Below the pieces are notes generated by a model. That model saw nothing but the letters and a program-made list of their open reading frames with translations, had not been told where the DNA came from and ran no database searches. Positions 9,032 to 18,140 of a DNA stretch of 64,000 nucleotides are shown here, piece by piece (position 1 is the first letter of the stretch; every line of letters begins with the position of its first letter). This stretch comes from Sporocytophaga myxococcoides DSM 11118 (GTDB lineage: Bacteria > Bacteroidota > Bacteroidia > Cytophagales > Cytophagaceae): the NCBI RefSeq assembly GCF_000426725.1, contig NZ_KE384560.1, positions 310,001-374,000 of the forward strand, read 5' to 3'. The position numbers were made by a program, and so were the translations under genes.

Positions 9032-10051
9032 ATGGAAAGCACAGAGGGATACTTAAAAGATGACGAGAAAAAAAAGTATACTGAAGATGATATCAAGTAT
9101 ACCGATAAGCTCGTAGAACTGCTGGAAAAAGAGTTATCCAGGTTATCTAAGCAAGATTATTCCAGAAGAATATTCAGTCCGATGATGCACGCATTCCTTG
9201 AAGCTGAATTCGTTGTTGATACTAATCTTCCTCAAGAGTTAAGGGTTGGATTATTTGAGAAACCGGGTGAAAAATTTGTCGCGAAAATGCGTTATGCAAG
9301 TGCTTACAGAAAAAACAAAATTATTAAAAAAGATGTGAGGACGCTTGCTATACGCGTATATCATAAAGATCGTGAGATCAATCAGGATTTCCTGCTGGGA
9401 AGCTCTCCTCATTTCAGATCCAGAACAGTTAAACAAACTTATCTCGGACTTAAGCTTCTTTTCAGCGGTGGACTGATGATACTTTTAGGCATCATAATAT
9501 GGCCCTATGTAGCACTGATGGCACTCAAGTCAAGAAAGAAAACCTTAGATCTCTTTAATATTCCTTTTTATAGTCAGACCGCCTATACTTTTGGAAATGA
9601 GAAAACGCTTGTCAAATACATTGTTAAACCTAAGGAAGAATATGAATTTCTGAACTATCCTGACTACGATCATCCGGACTATTTGAAGAATGTCATGAAG
9701 AAAAGATTCCATAGTCTGCAGTTTGGTCAAAAGGTAATTCTTGATGTATATCTTCAGTTCCAAACTCCTGAAGATACTAAACCTGAAGATCCTGTAGTAG
9801 TATGGAATGGACCTCTGACACATGTTGCTACTATTAGAATTCCAAAACAGGTATTTGATACAAAGGAAAGAGTTCAAGAAGGACAGGATATGGAATATAA
9901 TGTAGGGAACAGTTTACCAGAGCATAAATATTTCGGTGCAATGAATTGGGCAAGACACGTTATTTATGAGAAACTTGCAGAGTATAGACGAAATGTGCGT
10001 GAGCGTCAGCTAAAAAAGGAGAGTAAAGAGAAAGATCTCAAATTAGTATGA
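9032..10051 (+). CDS. Catalase-like protein with a hydrophobic segment
   Basis: 339 aa with weak but ordered resemblance to the heme catalase superfamily, SrpA/catalase-like branch. Seen in order: an early MMHAFLEAEFVV (His53, where catalases have the distal His), GLFEKPGEKFVAKMRYA, DVRTLAIRVY, FYSQTAYTFGNEKTLVKY, PLTHVATIRIPKQVF, and the C-terminal NSLPEHKYFGAMNWARHVIY that matches the HRPLGAINRAR block of the family. The canonical proximal Tyr in an RxxxY setting is not visible, so heme binding and catalase activity are uncertain. A strongly hydrophobic stretch at about 136-165 suggests membrane association, which is unusual for catalases. Its stop overlaps the next start by 4 bp (ATGA), and a DyP peroxidase follows one gene later. 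This points to peroxide or lipid-peroxide chemistry; lipoxygenase-like alternatives cannot be excluded. Confidence 0.6.
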   Translation: MESTEGYLKDDEKKKYTEDDIKYTDKLVELLEKELSRLSKQDYSRRIFSPMMHAFLEAEFVVDTNLPQELRVGLFEKPGEKFVAKMRYASAYRKNKIIKKDVRTLAIRVYHKDREINQDFLLGSSPHFRSRTVKQTYLGLKLLFSGGLMILLGIIIWPYVALMALKSRKKTLDLFNIPFYSQTAYTFGNEKTLVKYIVKPKEEYEFLNYPDYDHPDYLKNVMKKRFHSLQFGQKVILDVYLQFQTPEDTKPEDPVVVWNGPLTHVATIRIPKQVFDTKERVQEGQDMEYNVGNSLPEHKYFGAMNWARHVIYEKLAEYRRNVRERQLKKESKEKDLKLV

Positions 10052-11349
10052 AAGACATTGATTATAAATTATCAAATCAAAAGTCTTTTAATGCTGTTGC
10101 AGAAATAATGCATGGCAGAGAGAAAGCTCTGAAGGAGCTGCTTAAATTGGGTATGAAAAAGATTTCGGGTTCTCTGAACCTGGACATCCATTTTTTTAGA
10201 TGGTTTCTGATCACAGGAGAAAATATTGTCCTTGATGAGTTTGATATTGCTTCAAAACCTGATCTGGAAAAGAGTTATCTGGTATTCTCCATGAATTATG
10301 ATGGAGATAAGGACACAGTTCTATTAAACCTCTATAAATTACTTGAAAGCTTTATAGATAAGATCTATTCGCTTTGCTATGGGTATACAAGTGAATCTGA
10401 TAGCCAAGCCTTTCTTTGTTATATAAAATCGAATGCAATAAAGGAGTCATTGTTCTGGGTTGGAAAACCAGGCTGGTCAGTTAAGAGGATTATAGCTGAA
10501 AGAAATCTTCGTTCTGAAGTTGAAAAGGAATTGAGTGTGCTTGATCCTTCAGAATTTCCTGAAAAAGCGGAGGCCATTCGGAATAAATATAAAGAGTCTA
10601 CTTTTAAATCCCATCCATGGTATAAAGTAATATGGACCTTAAGATTGATGTGGAGACTTTTAGTTTGTTTAGTTCTTGGTATAACATTCTCACCTGTGGG
10701 TATACTTTTTTCTTTATACCGGCAGTATATCGTGAAAGATGTGAAAGCAAAACCGTCTAAGGTTAATTATGATCATTATAAGAAGATTAGTAAAGAAGAG
10801 AATAATGTACTTCAGAATCAATTAAGTGTTCATGGGATATTAAAAAATTCTCCAACATGGATATGGTATTGGAAGTTTCAGGTATCACTCAGTCTTGCAA
10901 GGTTTTCAGGGGGGCGTAAACGAAGTGGAAAACTTGCAGGGATTGAAAGTATTCATTTTGTAAAATGGCTCATTATACCTAATAAATTTATTCATCCCGG
11001 GAAGAAGAAAGAGAAAATATTTCACTGTCTTTTTTTAAGTGATTATGATGGTACTTGGGAAAGCTACATCAGCGACTTTATTGACAGAGGAGCGCAGGCT
11101 ATCAATTTCAATTTTTCCAATATGAGAGGATATCCTAAAGTATCATTTTCTTTTAAAGGAGGAGCTTCCTCTGGTACTTCATTTAAGCCTTTGGTAAGAA
11201 AGAATCAGATAGAATGCCCGTTCTGGTATTCCGGATATGCAGATGTTGTGATGAAAGATAAATTGAGAAATGCATCTATTTCAGATGGAATACAAAAGGA
11301 AAAAATGAGTGATGCCGAGTTTCATCAATGGTTAAAGTTATTTGCTTGA
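10048..11349 (+). CDS. Unknown protein with an internal duplication flanking a membrane segment
   Basis: 433 aa, family not recognised. Two similar blocks flank a hydrophobic segment (about 195-225, rich in Leu/Trp/Val). Block A (about 46-113) runs DIHFFRWFLITG ... YLVFSMNYDGDKDTVLL. Block B (about 301-362) runs SIHFVKWLIIPN ... HCLFLSDYDGTWESYIS. Shared positions include IHF-(R/K)W, the YDG turn and a following amphipathic helix. This resembles a duplicated alpha/beta (ferredoxin-like) fold of the kind found in DyP peroxidases and dimeric alpha/beta-barrel proteins. It overlaps the catalase-like gene by 4 bp and lies 8 bp before the DyP gene, so all three are probably made together. Function unknown; it may anchor or assist the two oxidoreductase-like neighbours. 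Confidence 0.65.
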   Translation: MKDIDYKLSNQKSFNAVAEIMHGREKALKELLKLGMKKISGSLNLDIHFFRWFLITGENIVLDEFDIASKPDLEKSYLVFSMNYDGDKDTVLLNLYKLLESFIDKIYSLCYGYTSESDSQAFLCYIKSNAIKESLFWVGKPGWSVKRIIAERNLRSEVEKELSVLDPSEFPEKAEAIRNKYKESTFKSHPWYKVIWTLRLMWRLLVCLVLGITFSPVGILFSLYRQYIVKDVKAKPSKVNYDHYKKISKEENNVLQNQLSVHGILKNSPTWIWYWKFQVSLSLARFSGGRKRSGKLAGIESIHFVKWLIIPNKFIHPGKKKEKIFHCLFLSDYDGTWESYISDFIDRGAQAINFNFSNMRGYPKVSFSFKGGASSGTSFKPLVRKNQIECPFWYSGYADVVMKDKLRNASISDGIQKEKMSDAEFHQWLKLFA

Positions 11350-11357
11350 TCTAAAAC

Positions 11358-12893
11358 ATGAATCGTATGAAGGAAAACATTGCTAGTTCACAGTTTCAGG
11401 TTGAAGATATTCAATCGTTCATTTATCTGGGCTATAGAGACCTTAAATCTTCAGCGTACTTGTTATGTAGGTTTAATAAGGAAGCTATTGAAGAAGCAAG
11501 GAAATGGTTGAAGCATAATTTAAATTTTATTCAGACACTTGATAAAGACCTTGGAGAGAATGCTTTAAATATTGCTTTCACAAAAGAAGGGCTTGGAAAG
11601 CTTGGTATTGATAATGATGAATTACATACTTTTTCTATTCCTTTCATCGAAGGAATGACAGCAAGGCAAAAAATTCTTGGTGACTTTGAACAAAATGATC
11701 CTGCAAACTGGAAATGGGGAAATGAAAAGGAAGATAGTGCTGTTGATATGCTATTGTTGGTCTTTGGAAAAGATCCTGCTGCTCTTGAAAAGAAGATTGA
11801 TAGTCTGGAATTTAACAGTGATCACATCAACCTTGTTTACAGAGTAGATTCTGCTTTCAGGGATAAAGAACATTTTGGTTTTCGTGATGGAATTACTGAT
11901 GTTACTACAGAGGGCTTTCTAAGCCATTATCTCAACAGGCATCCGGATAATGAACATAGTGGTAAAGCTAAATTCTGGAATATCCATCGTGATGATGTAC
12001 TGAAAGATGGAGAAGTTCTTTTAGGTTATACAAATGAATATGATGAGAAATCAGAAAGCCCGCTCGTAAAGTTAGAAAGTAAATACCTCTCACACAATAG
12101 ATCAGACTCACAGACTTCGTTTAAAAGCGATTTCGGAAGAAATGGTACTTATCTTGTATTCAGACAACTCGACCAGGATGTAAGCTCTTTCTGGAGTTAT
12201 GCAGACGAGCAAGCAAAAGCATCAAATATAGAAGGAATGGATGCTCAATACATAGCATCTAAAATGGTAGGTCGCTTGCCGGATGGCACATCTTTTATCA
12301 GTAAAGATGAAAATATCAGTGGTTATGTAAAGGAAGACCCTGATGGGTTAAAATGTCCTTTCGCATCTCATGTACGAAGGTCTAACCCCCGTGATTCAAT
12401 GATCCAGGGTAAACCTGAAGAATCTTTAAAGGCGGTGCGCAATCATAGAATTATACGCAGGGGTAGATCATATGGTGTCGGCATAAGTGATGCTCGTGAT
12501 ATGAAGGAGTTTATAAAAGATGCAATAGCTGCTTCTTCTGTAGATAAAGGCAGTAGGGGGTTGAACTTCATATGTTTTAATGCTGACATTTCTCAGCAAT
12601 TTGAATTCATTCAGCAAAATTGGATTAATAACCCCAAATTTCTGGGATTATATAATGATCCAGATCCCTTGGTTGCTAGTCTCCCTGTAAATGGTAAAAC
12701 ATTTTCTATTCCTGATCAACCATTTAGAAAACGACTAGAATTGCAAAAGAATTTTGTGACAGTTGTAGGAGGAGCCTATTTTTTTATGCCTGGTTTAAAT
12801 GCGATCAGATATCTGGTGCACAAGGAATCTATAGTAAGCATAAGCAATGATGAGGGGAAATCATTTATTGATATTGGATTATCAATTTATTAG
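11358..12893 (+). CDS. DyP-type (dye-decolourising) heme peroxidase
   Basis: 511 aa. It has the DyP signature GFRDG (174-178, family GxxDG, whose Asp helps cleave peroxide), the proximal heme-ligand region ASHVRRSNPRD (His338), the RIIRRGRSYG block (about 364-373) with the conserved Arg, and the late GLNFICFNADISQQFEFIQQ helix typical of the family. The enzyme would reduce H2O2 or organic peroxides while oxidising an organic donor. No signal peptide is seen, so it is probably cytoplasmic. It is the last gene of a tight block with the catalase-like and duplicated membrane proteins (8 bp after the latter) and is followed by a strong terminator. A second in-frame ATG lies at 11367, so the start is uncertain by three codons. 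Confidence 0.9.
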   Translation: MNRMKENIASSQFQVEDIQSFIYLGYRDLKSSAYLLCRFNKEAIEEARKWLKHNLNFIQTLDKDLGENALNIAFTKEGLGKLGIDNDELHTFSIPFIEGMTARQKILGDFEQNDPANWKWGNEKEDSAVDMLLLVFGKDPAALEKKIDSLEFNSDHINLVYRVDSAFRDKEHFGFRDGITDVTTEGFLSHYLNRHPDNEHSGKAKFWNIHRDDVLKDGEVLLGYTNEYDEKSESPLVKLESKYLSHNRSDSQTSFKSDFGRNGTYLVFRQLDQDVSSFWSYADEQAKASNIEGMDAQYIASKMVGRLPDGTSFISKDENISGYVKEDPDGLKCPFASHVRRSNPRDSMIQGKPEESLKAVRNHRIIRRGRSYGVGISDARDMKEFIKDAIAASSVDKGSRGLNFICFNADISQQFEFIQQNWINNPKFLGLYNDPDPLVASLPVNGKTFSIPDQPFRKRLELQKNFVTVVGGAYFFMPGLNAIRYLVHKESIVSISNDEGKSFIDIGLSIY

Positions 12894-12954
12894 ATAAGAA
12901 CTTAATTTTTACCTGGAACCTTTATAGGTTAATTTTTACTTTGCGATTTTTAGC

Positions 12955-13014
12955 CCTGACAGATGACAAGTCTCAGTTTACTGGTACTTTGTCACCTGTC
13001 AGGATTTTTTTTAG
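12955..13014 (+). terminator. Rho-independent terminator after the DyP gene
   Basis: An inverted repeat with perfect 8-bp outer arms (CCTGACAG / CTGTCAGG), an imperfect inner extension (ATGACAAG / CTTTGTCAC), and a following run of eight T. It ends the 2.4-12.9 kb gene block. The rest of 12894-13203 holds only AT-rich sequence and presumably the promoter of the next gene. Confidence 0.85.
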
Positions 13015-13203
13015 ATTTTTTTCACTACACAAATAAAATTCTTATTAATCCTGTTTTTATAGCATACAGGCGAATTATTCCTGACGATGTTCTTAATAAT
13101 ATCATTCAATATTAAATGTACCCTGTAACTCCGAATAGATAAATAAATTGTTGGCAATAATATTTTTACTGACTAGTTCTATAGTCTGTAAAATATAATA
13201 GGT

Positions 13204-16200
13204 ATGATAAGCAAATATCCGTTTCGTCTTTTGTTTTTTGATAGGAGCAAGTGGGTATTTGCATTTATATTACTTTTTGTCTTATCCATAATTTCTGTAG
13301 TGGCTGAAGGCACAAAGGAATTAATGCCTAAATCCACAGATCATGGAGTGGTTCAGATATTCGATCGTTCAAGATTGTTTATGACGTACGATGCTCCAAA
13401 GGAAAACCGACTCAATATTCACATTTGCAAAGCTGGTGAAGTTATTTATTTTGGTTTTAATCAACCGGATGAAGACGTTTACTTCAAACTTAAAAGTCCG
13501 GATGGCACTGTGGTGATGGGGCCTACATTAATACCTGCCTCTGGTGCTGGTTTTATTGCAAACTACAATCAGGCGGTGGCTGGTCCTTTACAATTATCTG
13601 TGGGTGGTTATAATGCTTTGTCATATACGTCTCTTACAGATGGTGATTATTATATAGAATTTAATCCTGTTTCTCCGACAACTAAAACAGATTCAAAGAG
13701 ATACTTTGATTTGTTTGATATAACTGTTGCAGATGGAAATAAACCAAAGCCTGGCCGGCTATGGTCTTATACATGGGACATCAATACAACCGCTGCTGAC
13801 TACGCTTTTAACGGAAAGATGTATGTGCTCTCAACGGATAGTATTGTTACATCTATAGACTTCAATGGAATACAGCCTTTCGGTGCTACTATCAGCGCAA
13901 ATTCCAAAGGATGTACAAGTACCGGAATAGCTATTAATGACAGAGTGAGTAGAGTAGGTAATGTAACTTATCCAGAGTATAAAATATTTCTTAATGATCC
14001 TGATCCTGCTTGTTATCCAACAGGCACCTTTGGTAATTTTTTGCAAAAGCCATTTATAAGCGGTTGTGATCCTGATAATAGATGCATTAATATTAATGTA
14101 GATAAGCCCGGAAATATTGAAGTATTGCTGGAAATAAATGGCCAGGATGGCTATCAACCCAATTCGACGGATAGAATTATCTCAGCTTCTGTACAGAAAG
14201 GTGAGAATTGTATTAAGTGGAATACAAGAGATGGCAATGGAGATATAGTCCCTCCTGGAGCGTCAGTTGAAATAGAACTAAGTTACGGAAATGGAATAAC
14301 ACATCTTCCACTGTATGATGTCGAACATCATAAGAACGGTTATATTGTTGATCTTGTAAGGCCTATAGGCCCCAAGCCTCAATTGTTTTGGGATGACAGT
14401 CAACTCAAATCAGGAACTGCAACTGATGGACTTACCAACCTCATCGGGTGTACCAATGCAGGTGGATGTCATCAATGGAAAGACAGAGGAACAGACGATT
14501 GCAAAAACGAATGTCCAGAAACGATTAATACATGGTGGTACGCCCGAATGGTAAAGGAGAAGGTTGGTTATTTAGTCTCAGTTCCCAAGGTTGATGCAGA
14601 ATCTAGAAATAATCCAGGCGATATAAATGACACTCTTGTTTGTGTCAATATTTCTAGCTTTCAACTTAGTGGCACTTTAACAAATGCCTCAAGTGCCCAA
14701 TGGACTGGAGGGGACGGCGTATTTAATGCTTCTCGCGTTGGTCTTACCCCTATATATACACCTACTGTAGAGGAGAGAAATTGGGGGTCTGTTAAATTAT
14801 ATTTGAAATCGAATGCACAGATAAATTGTCCTTCTGCAATAGATTCCATGCTGATTCTTTTCAAAAGACTTCCTGAAGTAGATGCCGGTGATTCTCTCAT
14901 TTTATGCGAAACTACAAAAGTAATTGATTTGACTGGTGTTGTTAAAAATGCTACAAGTATTATCTGGTCGGGGGGGGACGGTGTTTTTGGGGATAAGAAT
15001 AAACTTGCAACATCATATACACCTTCTGCTTCTGAGTCAAAATCAAATTCCTTTCTGTTAAGACTTACTTCTGCCACTGCCTCGCCATGCCCTGATGTAT
15101 TTGATGAGGTTAAGATAATATATAAACGTGCTCCTACTGTTGAGGCAGGTTTGCCAATCTTTCTGTGTGCAGATATAGATTCTGTTATCATATCAGGGGG
15201 CAGTTTGAATGCTACCGGCTTAAAATGGAGTGGGGGAAAAGGCAGCTTTTCAAACGATACAAAGGCTCAAACTTATTACAGAATTAAACCAGATGAGAAG
15301 GCAGGTGATATAACCCTTAATTTAAAGGCAGAGGGAGAAGCTCCATGTGTTGCAGTTTCTGATGAAATTAAAATTTTGTTTAATCCTTTGCCTGATATAA
15401 ACGCTGGCAATGATTTAAACAGTTGTTCGGGTGATGTAGCTATTTTCGAATCAAAGTCTTCTCCAGCTTATTCTTATGAATGGATAGATGAAAAAGGCAT
15501 AGTAATTGGTAATGAGGCTACATTGAAAGTTACTTCTTCCGGAGATCGTACATATATTCTTATTGGAAAAGATAGTAAAGGATGTGTTTCTTCTGACACG
15601 GTAAAGCTCATAGCGAATTCAGTTCCGGTATTGAATCTACCAGCAGAAATTTGTCTGAACGATACTTTAAAGATCTATGCTAATTCACAATCAAATTCTT
15701 TTGCAGGAACCTATACCTGGAAAAAGGATGGAGAAGTCTTGCCGAGCAAAAACACATCTGTTATTAATGTATTTGAAGCAGGAGTCTATGAATTAGATTT
15801 TAAAAACGGAAATTGTAAAGCTTCAGGAAAGACGGTTGTATGGGCTCCTCCGGCTTTGACTGTCATTGATTCAATTGTTGAATGCGAAAATACAAAGGTT
15901 GTTTTAACCGCTAATAAGATTGAAAATGCCTCTTATATCTGGTCTCTTGATGGAGTCCAATTATCATCTACTACTTCCTCTATCGAAGCAATTTCTTCCA
16001 ACACAATTCAAAGATTTTTTGTAGAGGTAAAGGATACTCATGGTTGCAGGGATATAGACAGTCTCATGCTGGTAGGAATCCCAGTGCCAAAGATAATTGC
16101 TGAAGATACTGGAATTTGCCCTGGTAAAGATGTTGTGCTGGATCCTATTGTCAAAAATACTTATAACGTTATGCGTTTTCCAGTTGAATATACTTGGTAT

Positions 16201-16827
16201 GATAACGGTCAGGATATTGAAATTCATGATACAGTTTATCGCACTTCAAAAGCTGGAAATTATGAGGTTTCGGTGAAGGTTGGAACTTGTTATGATAAGA
16301 AATCTTTTTCAGTGAGAACTTTTTCTTATCCTACAAAATCACTTCCTGAATCAGTGAAGTTTTGCAAAGAAGAGTTCCAATTCTATGAGTTAACAGCAGG
16401 ACTTGGAAAAACATACTTGTGGCATGAGACAGGTGACACAACTCGCTCAATAAACATCGCATTGCCAGGAAGATATTCTGTTATGATTACCAATGAAAAT
16501 GGTTGTAGCATAGAAGACGCTACTGAAGTGCGTGAATTATGTCCTCCGAGACTATATATATCTAACTCATTTTCTCCAAATAAGGATGGGAAAAACGATA
16601 CTTATGATGTCTTTGGCGCAAATTTTACAAACTTTAGAATGCTCATCTTTAATAGATGGGGAGAAATAATTTTTGAAAGCAAGGATCGGAATGAAGTATG
16701 GGATGGTCAATATAGAGGAGAGCCTATACCTATTGGCGTTTATCCCTGGGTGATTACTTATGAGGGCGATTCGGAAGAGTACAAAGGCCCATATAAAATG
16801 GAAGGAAGCGTTACAATTGTTAGATAA
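13204..16827 (+). CDS. Large secreted protein with gliding-motility-associated C-terminal (T9SS type B) domain
   Basis: 1207 aa. An N-terminal hydrophobic signal (WVFAFILLFVLSIISVVAEG) is followed by a beta-rich head with several Cys, and from about residue 480 by repeated Ig/PKD-like modules; three similar units share a (Q/I/K)W(T/S)GG-(D/K)G core (QWTGGDGVF, IWSGGDGVF, KWSGGKGSF). The last ~95 residues form the CHU_C type B sorting domain: NSFSPNKDGKNDTYDV, MLIFNRWGEIIFES, VWDGQYRGEPIPIGVYPWVI. Such proteins cross the outer membrane through the type IX secretion system and are typically attached to or released from the cell surface. The next gene, 14 bp downstream, is a PorP/SprF-family protein; pairing of type B cargo with a PorP/SprF partner is well known (for example SprB with SprF). 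Adhesion or gliding is a reasonable inference, but the ligand is unknown. Confidence 0.88.
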   Translation: MISKYPFRLLFFDRSKWVFAFILLFVLSIISVVAEGTKELMPKSTDHGVVQIFDRSRLFMTYDAPKENRLNIHICKAGEVIYFGFNQPDEDVYFKLKSPDGTVVMGPTLIPASGAGFIANYNQAVAGPLQLSVGGYNALSYTSLTDGDYYIEFNPVSPTTKTDSKRYFDLFDITVADGNKPKPGRLWSYTWDINTTAADYAFNGKMYVLSTDSIVTSIDFNGIQPFGATISANSKGCTSTGIAINDRVSRVGNVTYPEYKIFLNDPDPACYPTGTFGNFLQKPFISGCDPDNRCININVDKPGNIEVLLEINGQDGYQPNSTDRIISASVQKGENCIKWNTRDGNGDIVPPGASVEIELSYGNGITHLPLYDVEHHKNGYIVDLVRPIGPKPQLFWDDSQLKSGTATDGLTNLIGCTNAGGCHQWKDRGTDDCKNECPETINTWWYARMVKEKVGYLVSVPKVDAESRNNPGDINDTLVCVNISSFQLSGTLTNASSAQWTGGDGVFNASRVGLTPIYTPTVEERNWGSVKLYLKSNAQINCPSAIDSMLILFKRLPEVDAGDSLILCETTKVIDLTGVVKNATSIIWSGGDGVFGDKNKLATSYTPSASESKSNSFLLRLTSATASPCPDVFDEVKIIYKRAPTVEAGLPIFLCADIDSVIISGGSLNATGLKWSGGKGSFSNDTKAQTYYRIKPDEKAGDITLNLKAEGEAPCVAVSDEIKILFNPLPDINAGNDLNSCSGDVAIFESKSSPAYSYEWIDEKGIVIGNEATLKVTSSGDRTYILIGKDSKGCVSSDTVKLIANSVPVLNLPAEICLNDTLKIYANSQSNSFAGTYTWKKDGEVLPSKNTSVINVFEAGVYELDFKNGNCKASGKTVVWAPPALTVIDSIVECENTKVVLTANKIENASYIWSLDGVQLSSTTSSIEAISSNTIQRFFVEVKDTHGCRDIDSLMLVGIPVPKIIAEDTGICPGKDVVLDPIVKNTYNVMRFPVEYTWYDNGQDIEIHDTVYRTSKAGNYEVSVKVGTCYDKKSFSVRTFSYPTKSLPESVKFCKEEFQFYELTAGLGKTYLWHETGDTTRSINIALPGRYSVMITNENGCSIEDATEVRELCPPRLYISNSFSPNKDGKNDTYDVFGANFTNFRMLIFNRWGEIIFESKDRNEVWDGQYRGEPIPIGVYPWVITYEGDSEEYKGPYKMEGSVTIVR

Positions 16828-16841
16828 TCGTCTTAAGTCAA

Positions 16842-17882
16842 ATGAGGTTGAGTATAAAGAATTTGTATTTGTCATTGAGCGCATTGATTACAATGATAGT
16901 TTTGTTTGTTGCCATAAATAATGCAACAGCACAGGATATTCAGTTTTCTCAGTTTTATGCTAATACTTTATATCTTAACCCCGCATTTGCAGGAAGTACT
17001 CATGATTTAAGAGGAGTACTGCATCAGCGGATCCAATGGCCTAAGCTTGAGGCTAAATACATAACATCTTCGGCGAGCCTTGATACCTACATCAAGAAAA
17101 CAAAAGGAGGTGTAGGGTTAATAGTCATGAAAGATTGGCAGGGAGCAAATACAATAAGTTCTACAGATATTGCGCTTCAATATGCTCAGGAAGTAGATTT
17201 TTCACCAAAATTTTCAATGAGGTTTGGTTTGCAGGGAGCATATGTTTCAAGAAATATCAACTATGCGCAGTTGACATTTCCTGACCAGTACACGGATGGT
17301 GGATATTCAGGCCTTGCCACTTCTGAAGATTTTGGTGCGAATCGAAAGAACTTCTTTGATCTTTCAGCTGGAACAGTTTTGTATTCGGATAAGCTATGGC
17401 TCGGAATTTCCGCTCATCATATAAATAATCCTAATCAGTCTTTTTATAATGAAGTAAGCAGACTGCCTGTTAAAATCGGAATTGTGGGCGGATATAAAAT
17501 AGAATTAGATGGAGGAGAAGCAAATAATGGAAATAAGACCAACAGGTATACTCTGACTCCTACCTTTTATTACAAAATGCAGGGGAAATCCGATCAGCTG
17601 GATCTTGGTATTTACGGGATGCGTGAAGACCTGATGGTGGGATTCTGGTATAGAGGTATTCCTGTAAAACATTATGAAAGAAACCTTCAGAATAATGAAT
17701 CCATGGTAGTGCTTTTGGGCTGGAGGATAAACAAATTAGTAGTTTCTTATAGCTACGATTTTACTATTTCCAAGCTGAATAACACACGGACAGGAGGTTC
17801 ACATGAATTCAATCTTACATACATTTATCCATTGCCACTGAAAAGAAAAATATATAAAAGACTTCCATGTCCTAAATTCTGA
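16842..17882 (+). CDS. PorP/SprF family type IX secretion membrane protein
   Basis: 346 aa. A signal sequence is followed by the family's opening block AQDIQFSQFYANTLYLNPAF and AGSTHDLRGVLHQRIQWP. The rest is an outer-membrane beta-barrel pattern with alternating hydrophobic residues, YKMQGKSDQLDLGIYGMRED and VVLLGWRINKLVVSYSYDFT near the end. PorP/SprF proteins are outer-membrane components needed for secretion or surface attachment of specific type B cargo. Its place 14 bp after a CHU_C cargo gene indicates an operon and that this cargo is its client. Confidence 0.9.
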   Translation: MRLSIKNLYLSLSALITMIVLFVAINNATAQDIQFSQFYANTLYLNPAFAGSTHDLRGVLHQRIQWPKLEAKYITSSASLDTYIKKTKGGVGLIVMKDWQGANTISSTDIALQYAQEVDFSPKFSMRFGLQGAYVSRNINYAQLTFPDQYTDGGYSGLATSEDFGANRKNFFDLSAGTVLYSDKLWLGISAHHINNPNQSFYNEVSRLPVKIGIVGGYKIELDGGEANNGNKTNRYTLTPTFYYKMQGKSDQLDLGIYGMREDLMVGFWYRGIPVKHYERNLQNNESMVVLLGWRINKLVVSYSYDFTISKLNNTRTGGSHEFNLTYIYPLPLKRKIYKRLPCPKF

Positions 17883-17913
17883 TCATTTTCCTTAGTATGA
17901 TCAGATATTTTTA
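17878..17913 (+). terminator. Probable terminator overlapping the porP-like stop codon
   Basis: Perfect 8-bp arms TCTGATCA / TGATCAGA enclose about 12 nt and are followed by TATTTTTAAATTTTTT. The left arm includes the stop codon. Confidence 0.6.
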
Positions 17914-18140
17914 AATTTTTTATGGATTTTTTCACTTAATAAAACTATTTTATCCCCTTGTGCTTTAATAGGTCAGTACTGAATGTGATTATTCTAATCT
18001 TATTTTAATATCTCCATCGCGTTACAGACCAGATCTGGCATGATGTCTGTTATATATGTCCTTCTTGAAGATGGAAGGTTTGAAGAGCTGTGGGAAGAAG
18101 GTCTAGTAGAAGTAATATGTTTAATTATAAGTGAAAAGTT

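Noticed and set aside
14661-15191. 176-aa minus-strand frame within the type B T9SS protein
   Set aside because: Antisense shadow; the plus-strand protein is continuous with repeats and sorting domain.
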